Positions 26,612 to 35,819 of a stretch of DNA of 64,000 nucleotides are shown in pieces. How positions within the stretch are numbered: the stretch's first letter is position 1; every line of letters starts with the position of its first letter. Source of the stretch: Duganella sacchari (GTDB lineage: Bacteria; Pseudomonadota; Gammaproteobacteria; Burkholderiales; Burkholderiaceae_D). The position numbers were made by a program, and so were the translations under genes. Below the pieces are notes generated by a model. It was not told the DNA's origin, ran no database searches, and saw nothing but the letters and a program-made list of their open reading frames with translations. The stretch is from contig NZ_FRCX01000004.1 in assembly GCF_900143065.1 (NCBI RefSeq), positions 372,001 to 436,000 of the forward strand, given 5' to 3'.

Positions 26612-29484
26612 GCACGGCGTTGATCGAGCAGGTCACCACAGCGCTGGCGCAGTTTTCCAGTGCTACCCGCCTGTATGCGCTGGCACTGGAGGCCGGCGAC
26701 GGCGACCTGGGTTCGGGGGGCTTGCTGGTTGAAGCATTTTCCGCAGATGACAGCGTGCAGGGCGTCGGCCCGCGCGATGTGATCGTCCTGTCCACCAACG
26801 CCATGGTCGACCTGCCGTCGTTGATGGGCCAGCGGGCGGGGCTGACCGCCAGCCTGGCCGATGGCAGCCGCACCACGTTTTATGGCGAAATCACGCAGGT
26901 GGCAATGCTGGGCAGCGAAGGCGGCCTGGCGCGCTTTCGCCTGCGCCTGACGCCATGGCTGTGGCGCTTGAGCCAGGTCCGCAACAGCCGCGTATGGCAG
27001 GACAAGACCGTTATTGAAATCGTTGACGACGTCTTCAACACCTACGCGCCGCTGGCGCAGTGGCGCTGGAGCGAAGAAGCGACGCCGTTCATGGCCGATG
27101 CGGTGGCGCGCAGCTACTGCTGCCAGTATCGCGAATCCGACCTGGAATTTGTCCAGCGTCTGCTGACCGAAGAAGGCCTGGCCTGGCGCTACGAACAACT
27201 GGAAGACAGCGTCGGCGTGGTGCTGTTTGCCGACAGTAGCCAGGAAAGCGCAACGCCGGAAGACGCCAGCAGCAAGGCTGGCGGGGGCATCCGCTTCCAT
27301 GGCGTACGCGCTGGCGAGGCGGCAGACACAGTGCAGGTATTGCAAGCGCGCCGCATGGTCGCGGCGTCGGTCAGCACCTTGCTGAGCTATGACTACAAAG
27401 CCAAGCGCGCGGTCAGCGCCAGCGCGCCGTCCAGCCTGAGCGCGGGCAAGCTGCCGCCGCTGGAAAGTTATGATGTGCCGGGCCAGTACAGCTACGCCAA
27501 TAGCGCGCAGGCGCAGCGCTATGCCGAGATTCAGATGCAGGGCAGGGAGGCGGCCGCGCAGCTGTGGCGCGGCCGTTCCACGGTTCGCACCATGCAGGCT
27601 GGCACGCGATTCACGCTGACGCAGGGACCATTGTCGCTGGGCGGCGATGCGCCGCCAAACAGCGCGCCGGCCTACGTGCTGCTGCGCGTGCGCAGTGTGG
27701 GCATCAACAACCTGCCGTCGCCCGCGCAGCAGGCGCTGGCCGAGTTGTTTGGCCCGATTCCGGAACTGCTGGAAGAAACCGTGGCCGCGCCATCGGACGA
27801 CTTCCCGCTAACCATCGCCCAAGCGCGCAAAACCGGTTATGCCAACAGCTTTGACGCGGTGGCCGCCGATGTGGTCTGGCGTCCGCAACTGCCCGGCAGC
27901 GATGGCCGCAGCCATCCGAAGCCGACCGCGCGTGGCACCCAAAGCGCCATCGTGATCGGCGCCGATGGCGCGGCACAGGCGGCGGGTGCGGATGAACTGT
28001 ATTGCGACAAGCTCGGCCGCGTACGCATCCGCTATCACTGGCAGGACAATGGCGACGCCACGTGCTGGGTGCGCGTGGCGCAGCGCTCGGCCGGCGGCGG
28101 CATGGGCAGCCAGTTCTTGCCGCGCATCGGTCAGGAAGTGCTGGTGCAGTTTATCGAGAACGACATTGACCGGCCCATCATCATCGGCGCGCTGTACAAC
28201 GGCCAGGGCGAAGGCGGCGTCACGCCCACGCCCGCTGGCAAGACCAGCGAAGCCAACGCCGCCCAGCCGTTCAATCCGGCCGGTGACCAGTCGCCATCGG
28301 CCCAAGGCAATCTGGCCGGTGGCAATGGTCCGCTGTGGCACGGCGCATCGACCGATACGGCGGGACATCGCAATGCCGCCGCGCAGTGGGGCGTGCGCAG
28401 CAAGGAGTTTGGCGGCATCGGCTACAACCAGCTGCTGTTCGATGACACCGATACGCAAGGCCGCGTACAGCTGCGTTCCACGCACGCCGCCAGCGAACTG
28501 AGTCTGGGCCACTTGATCCACAGCGCTGATAACTATCGTGGCAGCTTGCGAGGACAGGGCGCCGAACTGCGCACCGACACATATGGCGCAGTGCGCGGCG
28601 GTGCCGGTCTGCTGATTAGCAGCTACAAAATCAATCATGGTGCCGATGCACGCGATCCTGCGGGCGACAACGCGGCGGGGATTGCGATGCTCAAGCAGGT
28701 CGCCAAGATCGGCGAAACTTTCAGCGACGCCGGCAAAACCCACCAAACCGTCGCCCTGGCAGGACACATCGGCGCGGCCAAAGCCAATGCCAGCAAGCTC
28801 GATGAAAATACGGCGCCGCTGAAAGCCATGCTGACCGCCGTTTCGGGCATGGTCGGCAACAAGAATCTGGACACGGCACGTGCCGATGTGGGTGAGAAAA
28901 AGACAGCGCCAGGCGACGATCAGCTGCCACATGCCAGTTCTCCCATCATTGCGATCAGTGGCAAGAGCGGCATCGGCGTGACCTCTGGCGCGGCGGTGCA
29001 GTTGTCGAACGGTGAAGCGATCGCGCTGGTGAGCGGCAACGACAGCCAGTTCGTGACCGGCGGCCAGTTGCGCGCGCAGACCGGCCAGGCCATTGGCGTG
29101 CTGGGTGGCGCAATGGCGCCTGGCGAAAACGGTTTGGGCCTGCAGCTTGTCGCTGCCAAGGACACCGTTGACATCCAGGCGCAGGCCGACCAGATGAAGC
29201 TGCAGGCACGCGATGACATCAAGATCACCAGCGCCAACGCTGAGATGGATTGGGCGGCGGCCAAGCGCATTACGCTGTCGACAGCGGGTGGCGCCAATAT
29301 CACGATTGATGGCGGCAATATCACGGTGCAGTGCCCGGGCACGTTGACGATCCACGCAGCCAAGAAGAGTTTTTCCGGACCGGAGCGCCAACCATATCCG
29401 ATGCCTGCGATGCCGAATAGTATCTGCGTCGAATGTCTCAAGAAATCGCTGGCGGCCGCGCCAGCATTTACCTCGGTGGAGTGA
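26608..29484 (+). CDS. vgrG: VgrG spike protein (TssI) of the Tle1 effector module
   Basis: 958-aa spike protein. The gp27-like region includes YCCQYRESDLEFVQRLLTEEGL; the gp5/OB region has GRVRIRYHWQD and FLPRIGQEVLVQFIENDID. A DUF2345-type beta region follows (to about residue 930), then a short C-terminal tail with a paired cysteine motif (ICVECLKKSLAAAP) of the kind found in VgrGs that work with DUF4123 adaptors. ATG 26608 overlaps the preceding stop; an in-frame ATG at 26536 lies within that gene. It differs in sequence from the VgrG at the window start. Confidence 0.95.
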   Translation: MSTALIEQVTTALAQFSSATRLYALALEAGDGDLGSGGLLVEAFSADDSVQGVGPRDVIVLSTNAMVDLPSLMGQRAGLTASLADGSRTTFYGEITQVAMLGSEGGLARFRLRLTPWLWRLSQVRNSRVWQDKTVIEIVDDVFNTYAPLAQWRWSEEATPFMADAVARSYCCQYRESDLEFVQRLLTEEGLAWRYEQLEDSVGVVLFADSSQESATPEDASSKAGGGIRFHGVRAGEAADTVQVLQARRMVAASVSTLLSYDYKAKRAVSASAPSSLSAGKLPPLESYDVPGQYSYANSAQAQRYAEIQMQGREAAAQLWRGRSTVRTMQAGTRFTLTQGPLSLGGDAPPNSAPAYVLLRVRSVGINNLPSPAQQALAELFGPIPELLEETVAAPSDDFPLTIAQARKTGYANSFDAVAADVVWRPQLPGSDGRSHPKPTARGTQSAIVIGADGAAQAAGADELYCDKLGRVRIRYHWQDNGDATCWVRVAQRSAGGGMGSQFLPRIGQEVLVQFIENDIDRPIIIGALYNGQGEGGVTPTPAGKTSEANAAQPFNPAGDQSPSAQGNLAGGNGPLWHGASTDTAGHRNAAAQWGVRSKEFGGIGYNQLLFDDTDTQGRVQLRSTHAASELSLGHLIHSADNYRGSLRGQGAELRTDTYGAVRGGAGLLISSYKINHGADARDPAGDNAAGIAMLKQVAKIGETFSDAGKTHQTVALAGHIGAAKANASKLDENTAPLKAMLTAVSGMVGNKNLDTARADVGEKKTAPGDDQLPHASSPIIAISGKSGIGVTSGAAVQLSNGEAIALVSGNDSQFVTGGQLRAQTGQAIGVLGGAMAPGENGLGLQLVAAKDTVDIQAQADQMKLQARDDIKITSANAEMDWAAAKRITLSTAGGANITIDGGNITVQCPGTLTIHAAKKSFSGPERQPYPMPAMPNSICVECLKKSLAAAPAFTSVE

Positions 29485-29486
29485 GC

Positions 29487-30311
29487 ATGATGATCGACGC
29501 TTATGTTCCTTCATTGTTAGCTGAGTTGCCCCGACGGGCTGCACAGGCCATGCCTGGTCAGCAGCTCTATCTGCTGATCGACGGTGTGTTTTTGCCCGGC
29601 TTCTATCGCCGGGTTGGCGCAGTCGTGCCGCACGACGCACTGGCGCTGCTATTTGACGTTTTACCGGGCAGCACGGATCAGGTGCTCGCAGTCTCTCCAT
29701 TTCTGGTCAGATATTCTGCGGACCTGCCGAGGCTGCATGTCTTGCTAGAACAATGCAGTGGCTGGCCCATGTTGAGCGTGATCCAGACGACGGAGACATT
29801 GCCCCAGCTGAAAACCAGGCTGGCTGTGTGGTGCGTCATTCAGGCAGATGGCCAACGATTTAACTTCCGCTTCCCTGACACGCGCCGCTTGCCTGGCATA
29901 TTTCAGGCCTTGAGGGAGGAGCAGCGGGCGCAGATGGCTGGTCCGGCAACGCGCTGGTCGTATGTGGACCGAAGCGGGCAATGGCAAGAGTTGGCCGTGA
30001 CGGGTAAAGCGCTCGCCGCGCCTGGCGATAAGCCTGAGCTAGAGATGCAACAGTTTGGCGACATGGTCGGCGATAGCGAACCAGATGAAATGCTGTTGCG
30101 CCTCAGCGACCGCGGCCGCAACTGGGAATTCAGTCTCTCGCAGCAGCATGCGGTGGTCTTGCAAGCGCTTGCCATTGCAGATAGCGCTGGTCTGGAGACT
30201 GACCTGCGGCTGGAATGGTGCGAGGCCTGCCTGGACGACGCCCGCCAGGCCGCTCATCCGCTTAGCGGCGAAAGGCTGGCACGCTGGCGTGATGCCCAGG
30301 TGTTGACCTGA
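29487..30311 (+). CDS. DUF4123 effector adaptor/chaperone (Tap/TEC type)
   Basis: 274-aa protein with the DUF4123 core (LYLLIDGVFLPGFYRR; ALLFDVLPGSTDQVLAVSPFLV; RFNFRFPDTRRLPGIFQAL). DUF4123 proteins load a cognate effector onto the VgrG encoded beside them. ATG 29487 has GGTGGAG 6 bases before it; a longer form starting inside vgrG is rejected. It sits 2 bases after vgrG, with the lipoprotein and Tle1 genes following. Confidence 0.9.
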   Translation: MMIDAYVPSLLAELPRRAAQAMPGQQLYLLIDGVFLPGFYRRVGAVVPHDALALLFDVLPGSTDQVLAVSPFLVRYSADLPRLHVLLEQCSGWPMLSVIQTTETLPQLKTRLAVWCVIQADGQRFNFRFPDTRRLPGIFQALREEQRAQMAGPATRWSYVDRSGQWQELAVTGKALAAPGDKPELEMQQFGDMVGDSEPDEMLLRLSDRGRNWEFSLSQQHAVVLQALAIADSAGLETDLRLEWCEACLDDARQAAHPLSGERLARWRDAQVLT

Positions 30312-30332
30312 TCGAATGGAATGGAAATGACG

Positions 30333-31088
30333 ATGAAACAGCGGTTTATGGCCCGGTGCTGCAGTGCGATGGTGATGTGTTTGCTCTCCCTGCCTGCATT
30401 GGTGGCTTGCGCGAAAAATACAGTGCCCGTCAGCGTGCACGGCGTGAATTACAGCGGCGACGATTTCAGCTATGTCGTGATCGACCCGGCAAATGACAAG
30501 AATGCGGCTGGCGGTGAAACGATAGGACCCTACGCGGCAGGCGGCACCATGTGCTGCTACGACCTGCCGACCAAATGGCGCAGCGGCATCCAGATCAAGG
30601 TGAAAGCCAAGCACTGGTTAGCCGAGAAGGCGAATGGCGATATCCCTGAAATTGCAGAGACCAGGCTGCTTGATGTACCGGCCTATGTCGATGGCAAGCC
30701 CGGCGAGCTGTGGGTGCTGCGTATGGCAGATGGTCAGCTCGGCATCGTTTCAAGCGACTACCAGCCAGACCATGCCAAGTGGCCGGGCAAGATCAAAGGC
30801 TGGCCAGTGCCGTCATTGGCGTATCAACGTGCACAGATGGATTTACATATCCAGCAAGAAGAAGGCGCTGTACAGCTGAACGAGAATTTTTTGAGAGACA
30901 TGCGCAAAGACCCGCTTGTAGTGGCGACACGGGTATGGAATTACTCAACGAAGCGTGATCCCCAGTCTATTGCCGGTTTTAGCGGCCCGGAAGATAAAGC
31001 ATATCAGGCTTATCTGTTGAAGGATTTTGAGGCAGCCTATGCCCGTGCGCAGAAAAATCTTAAAGAGCTGAAGGAGCGTCGTCCATGA
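30333..31088 (+). CDS. DUF3304-like lipoprotein, probable Tle1 immunity protein
   Basis: 251-aa lipoprotein: signal MKQRFMARC...LPALVAC with lipidated Cys26. The mature part contains VSVHGVNYSGDDFSYVVIDP and GGTMCCYDLPTKWRSG, matching what I know of DUF3304. Start 30333 has GGA at proper spacing; in-frame ATGs at 30321 and 30327 are alternatives that do not change the lipobox. Its stop overlaps the start of the Tle1 gene (ATGA). Periplasmic or membrane-attached lipoproteins encoded next to Tle1 lipases are usually their immunity proteins; that role here is inferred from position and export signal. Confidence 0.85.
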   Translation: MKQRFMARCCSAMVMCLLSLPALVACAKNTVPVSVHGVNYSGDDFSYVVIDPANDKNAAGGETIGPYAAGGTMCCYDLPTKWRSGIQIKVKAKHWLAEKANGDIPEIAETRLLDVPAYVDGKPGELWVLRMADGQLGIVSSDYQPDHAKWPGKIKGWPVPSLAYQRAQMDLHIQQEEGAVQLNENFLRDMRKDPLVVATRVWNYSTKRDPQSIAGFSGPEDKAYQAYLLKDFEAAYARAQKNLKELKERRP

Positions 31089-33229
31089 GCGCTATTTTAA
31101 TTCCGCCTATCCCTGAGACCTTCGTCAAAGCTGATGCGATGAAGGGCTTTTTCGATGACCTGGAGGAGCGGGATATTCGTAAAAAGCACGAAGTCAGAGA
31201 GCAGCCGATTCTCGGTGTGCCGGGCGAATCCTGCAAGACCAATCTGTTTTTTGGTTTCTTTTTTGATGGGACCAAAAACAATTACGTGCAGGCGGAGGCG
31301 GGGCAAAACCATTCGAACGTGGCGCGGTTGTACGACTGCTACCCGGGACTGAGTGTTCCTGGCGTGCTGCCGGCCAGCACGGACTGGACCTATAACGCCG
31401 CGCGTTATCAGCACTTCTTCAAAGTCTACGTTCCCGGCGTTGCATCGCCGTTCAAGGAAATCAATGACAGTGGAACGGGTCTGGAACTGACGCGGGGTGC
31501 TGCGATGGGGTACCGTGGCGAGTCGCGCATCATATGGGGGCTGCTGCAGGCCATCAATAACGTGCACCGCTATTTTCTCAAGACGCCGCTGTTATCGCCG
31601 TCGGAAACACTGTCTCTGGTCTACCGCCTCGACATGACCAAAGAGCATCGCCGTTACATGGGCAAACAAAGCCAGCGCGCTGGTTTGTTCAGCCGCTCGG
31701 ACCGCAACGAAGAAAAGGATGAAAAAACGCGCCTGGAATTTGAGAAAGTGTTGAAACGCCTGCATGCGGCAGTGAAGCAGCATTGGCCGGACAAGAAGAC
31801 CGGCAAGCCTGCAAAAATCGACCCGGCGCAAGTCAAGAAAATCTATATTTCCATTTTTGGCTTCTCCCGTGGGGCGACGCAGGCGCGCGCTTTTACCAAT
31901 TGGCTCATGGCGGTATGCCGCTTGGATGCGAAGCTTGCTGGCCGTACCGGCATGAGCCTGGGCGGGTTTGACGTGCAGTTCGATTTTCTGGGGCTGTTTG
32001 ATACGGTAGCGTCGGTGGGCGCTGGCAATACCATGGGCAACAGTATCCTCGGACGTTTTTTTGACGGTCACGGCGGCTGGGCTGATGCGGAAGAAAGCTT
32101 GCGGATACCGGAAGGCATTCGTTGTGTGCATCTGGTCGCCGCGCATGAAATCCGGCGTAGCTTCCCGCTCGACTCTATTTCGGTGGGACAGACTACCCCG
32201 CCTAACAGTGAAGAGATTGTGCTGCCTGGCGTTCACTCGGATATTGGTTGTGGCTACTGTCCGCTGGAGCAGGGACGGGGAACCGATCCCTCCGGCGCGG
32301 ATATGCTGACCCGGGTGCCCCTGCTGTATATGTACCGCGAGGCGAGGCTGGCTGGTGTGCCGCTCAAGCTTGAGCTGGCGAGTCCGGCGGTGAAAAAGAA
32401 ATTCAAGATCATGCCTTCGACGATCAAGGCATTGAATAGCTACCTGGCCAACTGTCAGGTCAAGAGCGGCACGCTCACGGCGATTATGCGGGAGCAAGCG
32501 AAGAACCACATCTTGTATCACAAAACCCGTCGGCCTACCGGAAAAATGCCGTTGGAATCGACCGCCAGCTTTGGCCGTGCGACTAACTTCGACAAGAATG
32601 ATCTGCACAGCGCGAATCTGGAGCTGGAGGCAGAGATAGGGAAATTCGAGGAGTGGCTGAAAGAGGAAGGAAAAGGGTTTAAACCACGTGCGCAGGAGCC
32701 CGGTTTCGATAACGAGCATAAAAGCGAATGGGAAGAGATCGCTACCTGGTGGAGCAGCGCGCCGCCGGTGCCCCAAACGACATTGGACTTCTTTGATAAC
32801 TATGTCCATGACTCACGTGCATGGTTCAAGTTGACCGGCGACTACCCGGACAATGAACCTGAGCTTGAGGAAAACCTGAAGAAATGGGCCGCACAGTTGC
32901 GCAGAGTCGCCGAGTACAACGAGAGGAAAGCAAAAGCTGCGGCGCTCAATGAGGAGCGCATGACCAAGCTGTACGGGAAAAACTCGGGTATGCAGCAGCC
33001 GCCATTTGTACCTATGAAGGATAATCTCGACGACAACAAGCGCCAGGCTGCGCTGGAATATGATCGCACCGGGAAAATTCCGCGCATGAAAACGGATGGC
33101 CGCGAACCGTATGAAAGCTGGGGACTGTCGCCGCTGGCGGGCTATCTGCGCTTCCGGAAAGTATATGCAGGACGCGACAGCGTGCTGATTTCCGAAGTAC
33201 ATCAGGAAGAAGATAAGCAGGTTGCGTAA
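31085..33229 (+). CDS. tle1: Tle1-type T6SS phospholipase effector (DUF2235)
   Basis: 714-aa alpha/beta hydrolase of the DUF2235/Tle1 family, expected to hydrolyse phospholipids of target-cell membranes. The opening NLFFGFFFDGTKNN is the DUF2235 signature. The nucleophile is in GFSRG (Ser261), with candidate acids Asp306 in FLGLFDTVAS and His384 in GVHSDIGCGY; a second C-terminal HDS motif (His575) is also typical. There is no signal peptide, as expected for T6SS cargo. It ends the vgrG-DUF4123-DUF3304 module and is translationally coupled to the lipoprotein gene. Local base composition looks lower in GC than the core T6SS genes. Confidence 0.92.
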   Translation: MSAILIPPIPETFVKADAMKGFFDDLEERDIRKKHEVREQPILGVPGESCKTNLFFGFFFDGTKNNYVQAEAGQNHSNVARLYDCYPGLSVPGVLPASTDWTYNAARYQHFFKVYVPGVASPFKEINDSGTGLELTRGAAMGYRGESRIIWGLLQAINNVHRYFLKTPLLSPSETLSLVYRLDMTKEHRRYMGKQSQRAGLFSRSDRNEEKDEKTRLEFEKVLKRLHAAVKQHWPDKKTGKPAKIDPAQVKKIYISIFGFSRGATQARAFTNWLMAVCRLDAKLAGRTGMSLGGFDVQFDFLGLFDTVASVGAGNTMGNSILGRFFDGHGGWADAEESLRIPEGIRCVHLVAAHEIRRSFPLDSISVGQTTPPNSEEIVLPGVHSDIGCGYCPLEQGRGTDPSGADMLTRVPLLYMYREARLAGVPLKLELASPAVKKKFKIMPSTIKALNSYLANCQVKSGTLTAIMREQAKNHILYHKTRRPTGKMPLESTASFGRATNFDKNDLHSANLELEAEIGKFEEWLKEEGKGFKPRAQEPGFDNEHKSEWEEIATWWSSAPPVPQTTLDFFDNYVHDSRAWFKLTGDYPDNEPELEENLKKWAAQLRRVAEYNERKAKAAALNEERMTKLYGKNSGMQQPPFVPMKDNLDDNKRQAALEYDRTGKIPRMKTDGREPYESWGLSPLAGYLRFRKVYAGRDSVLISEVHQEEDKQVA

Positions 33230-33335
33230 TCTGCATCGACTTCGCATGGTCGCGCGCACGACGGGTATTTTTCCACCGTGCCAGGTGCCGACCGGGCAAG
33301 CTGACCGTGCCCAGGAAGATTAAATGCTGGCGTAA

Positions 33336-33366
33336 ATGCCCCGCGCGCTGAGCAGCGCCGGGGCAT
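33336..33366 (-). terminator. Hairpin downstream of dctA
   Basis: ATGCCCCG (33336-33343) pairs with CGGGGCAT (33359-33366). On the minus strand the stem is followed by TTTACG, so it is a weak intrinsic terminator for dctA and may also stop the converging effector transcript. Confidence 0.45.
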
Positions 33367-33384
33367 GGGAAGGATCAGGCTTGC

Positions 33385-34686
33385 TTAGTGGCTGACCGCT
33401 TGCTCCAGCAGTTCAGGATCCTTGATGGTCGAACCTGGGTTCGCCAGCTCGGCCTTCATCTTGTCGCGGTCCAGTTCTTTTTCCCAGTTCGACACGACCA
33501 TCGCTGCGACGCCGTTGCCGACGAAGTTGGTCAGGGCGCGGCACTCGGACATGAAGCGGTCGATACCCAGGATCAGCGCCATGCCGGCCACTGGAATATC
33601 CGGTACCACGTGCAGCGTGGCCGCCAGCGTGATGAAGCCGGCGCCGGTGATGCCTGATGCGCCTTTCGAGGTCAGCATTGCCACGCCCAGAATAGTCAGC
33701 TCTTGCAGCAGGGTCAGTTCGGTGTTGGTGGCTTGCGCCACGAACAGCGCGGCCATGGTCATGTAGATGTTGGTGCCGTCCAGGTTGAACGAGTAGCCGG
33801 TGGGGACCACCAGGCCGACCACCGATTTCGAGCAGCCCAGGCGCTCCAGTTTGTTCATCAGCGAAGGCAGGGCCGATTCCGACGAGCTGGTGCCCAGCAC
33901 GATCAGCAGTTCTTCCTTGATGTAGCTGATGAAGCGGAAGATCGAGAAGCCGGTCAGGCGCGCCACGGTGCCCAGCACCACGATCACGAAGATGCCGCAG
34001 GTCAGGTAGAAGCAGCCCATCAGGCTGGCCAGCGGTTTCAGCGAGGCGATGCCGTATTTGCCGATGGTGAAGGCCATAGCGCCAAAGGCGCCGATCGGGG
34101 CCACTTTCATGATGATGTTCACGACGCCAAAGATGGCGTGCGAAGCGTCGTCGATCAGCTTGACCAGCGGCTTGCCGCGCTCACCGAGCAGGGAGATGGC
34201 AAAGCCGAACAGGATCGCGATGAGCAGCACTTGCAAGATGTCGCCTTTGGCAAACGCGTCCACTACCGTATTCGGGATGATGTTCATCAGGAAGTCGGTG
34301 GTGGTCAGCGGGTGCGCCTTGGTGGTGTACTGCTCGATGGACTTGGCGTCCAGCGTGGCGGCGGTGGCGTTGAAGCCGGCGCCTGGCTTGGCGATATTGG
34401 CCACGAACAGGCCGATCACCAGTGCGAAGGTGGAGATCACTTCAAAATACAGCAGCGCCTTGCCGCCGACGCGGCCGATTTTCTTCACGTCCTGCATGCC
34501 GGCGATGCCAGAGACCACGGTGCAGAAGATCACCGGTGCAATAATCATCTTGATCAGCTTGATGAAGCCGTCGCCGAAGGGTTTCATGGCGACGCCGCTG
34601 TCCGGGTAGAACACGCCGAGCAGGATGCCGCAGGCGATGGCGAAGAGTACCTGTACGTACAGGACTTTATAGAATGGTTTTTTCAC
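33385..34686 (-). CDS. dctA: C4-dicarboxylate/H+ symporter DctA
   Basis: 433-aa secondary transporter of the glutamate/dicarboxylate family, importing succinate, fumarate and malate. Family motifs: [21 protein letters not shown] (serine-rich loop), [28 protein letters not shown] and [21 protein letters not shown]. The start is set at a GTG (34686) with AGGAG five bases upstream, giving [13 protein letters not shown]; an ATG further upstream adds 11 unrelated residues. Single gene, followed by its own hairpin. Confidence 0.95.
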   Translation of the reverse strand: MKKPFYKVLYVQVLFAIACGILLGVFYPDSGVAMKPFGDGFIKLIKMIIAPVIFCTVVSGIAGMQDVKKIGRVGGKALLYFEVISTFALVIGLFVANIAKPGAGFNATAATLDAKSIEQYTTKAHPLTTTDFLMNIIPNTVVDAFAKGDILQVLLIAILFGFAISLLGERGKPLVKLIDDASHAIFGVVNIIMKVAPIGAFGAMAFTIGKYGIASLKPLASLMGCFYLTCGIFVIVVLGTVARLTGFSIFRFISYIKEELLIVLGTSSSESALPSLMNKLERLGCSKSVVGLVVPTGYSFNLDGTNIYMTMAALFVAQATNTELTLLQELTILGVAMLTSKGASGITGAGFITLAATLHVVPDIPVAGMALILGIDRFMSECRALTNFVGNGVAAMVVSNWEKELDRDKMKAELANPGSTIKDPELLEQAVSH

Positions 34687-34807
34687 GGGGTCTCCTCGTG
34701 TTTCGGGTGAGGAGTGCATAATCGCTCAGGGCGAGAGATATCACTATTGTGGAAAGCCGCAAATCACGGCCAGTGATATCTCTGCTGGCTAAGGGATACT
34801 ACGTACC

Positions 34808-34899
34808 ATCCGGGGTCAGTTCTTGCAATCCAACACGAGCTCAGCCGTAGTGGGCGCTACGGCTGAGCTCGTGTTGGATTGCAAGAACTGACCCCGGAT
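34808..34899. repeat. Perfect 43-bp inverted repeat with 6-base loop
   Basis: Left arm 34808-34850 and right arm 34857-34899 are exact reverse complements around TGGGCG. The outer part reads ATCCGGGGTCAG and the inner arm GAGCTCAGCCGTAG. It begins 4 bases after the bdhA stop on the minus strand and lies 121 bases upstream of the dctA start. A transcript from either strand would form a very stable hairpin, so it can act as a terminator for bdhA. Perfect identity over 43 bp suggests a REP-like or mobile palindromic element rather than a simple terminator. No second copy was seen in the window. Confidence 0.85.
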
Positions 34900-34903
34900 T
34901 GGT

Positions 34904-35698
34904 TTATTGGGCGACCCAGCCGCCGTCCATATTCCAGGCCACGCCGCGTACCTGTTTGGCGGCGTCGGAGCACAGGAACACGGCCAGTGCGCCCAGCTCT
35001 TCCGGGGTGACGAAGTCGCCTGACGGTTGTTTGTCCGCCAACAGTGCCTTTTTGGCCTGCTCGTTGCTGATGCCGTCGCGCGCGGCGCGGTCGTCCACCT
35101 GTTTTTGCACTAACGGTGTCAGCACGAAGCCGGGGCAGATGGCGTTGACGGTGACGCCGGTGGTGGCGGTTTCCAGCGCGTTGGCCTTGGTCAGGCCGAG
35201 CAGGCCGTGCTTGGCGGCGACATAGGCGGATTTGCCGGCCGAGGCCACCAGGCCGTGGGTCGATGCCAGGTTGATGATGCGGCCCCAGTTGTTGGCGCGC
35301 ATGCGTGGCAGCACCAGGCGCGAGGTGTGGAAGGCCGAGGTCAGGTTGATGGCGATAATCGCATCCCACTTTTCGACCGGGAATTCTTCCACATTGGCGA
35401 CGTACTGGATGCCAGCGTTATTGACCAGCACATCGACGCCGCCGAACTTGTCGCCGGCGAACTGGATCATGGCTTCGATCTCGGCCGGCTTGGTCATGTC
35501 GGCGTTGTGATACGCCACCTGCACGCCGTATTCCCGGGCCAGATCCGCCTGCAGCTGCTCGATTTCCCCGGCATCGCCAAAACCGTTCAACAACACATTG
35601 GCGCCTTCGGCCGCCAGCGAGCGGGCGATGCCCAGACCGATGCCGGAAGTCGAACCGGTTACCAGCGCGGTTTTGCCGCTCAAAGTCTTGTTTGCCAT
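34904..35698 (-). CDS. bdhA: 3-hydroxybutyrate dehydrogenase
   Basis: 264-aa short-chain dehydrogenase that oxidises (R)-3-hydroxybutyrate to acetoacetate with NAD+, a step in polyhydroxybutyrate breakdown. Nucleotide site TGSTSGIG (14-21), NNAG (93-96), catalytic Ser146, Tyr159 and Lys163 (YVAAK), and the family-specific LNGFGD and STHGLVASAGKSAY segments with C-terminal WNMDGGWVAQ. GAGG precedes the ATG. The 43-bp inverted repeat lies just beyond its stop. Confidence 0.93.
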   Translation of the reverse strand: MANKTLSGKTALVTGSTSGIGLGIARSLAAEGANVLLNGFGDAGEIEQLQADLAREYGVQVAYHNADMTKPAEIEAMIQFAGDKFGGVDVLVNNAGIQYVANVEEFPVEKWDAIIAINLTSAFHTSRLVLPRMRANNWGRIINLASTHGLVASAGKSAYVAAKHGLLGLTKANALETATTGVTVNAICPGFVLTPLVQKQVDDRAARDGISNEQAKKALLADKQPSGDFVTPEELGALAVFLCSDAAKQVRGVAWNMDGGWVAQ

Positions 35699-35819
35699 AC
35701 TGTCCTCTATAGGGTTGGTGATTGAAGGCGCGCTGCGCTACACTTCGGTAGGATTTTGTCACAACGCGGTAAAATGGTACTTCTGAACATCATTACATAA
35801 AAACCATTGAGGAAGCCGC

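Noticed and set aside
27808..29700. Minus-strand open frame of 630 codons opposite the second vgrG
   Set aside because: Antisense shadow; composition is biased and it crosses the vgrG and DUF4123 genes, both of which carry clear family motifs.
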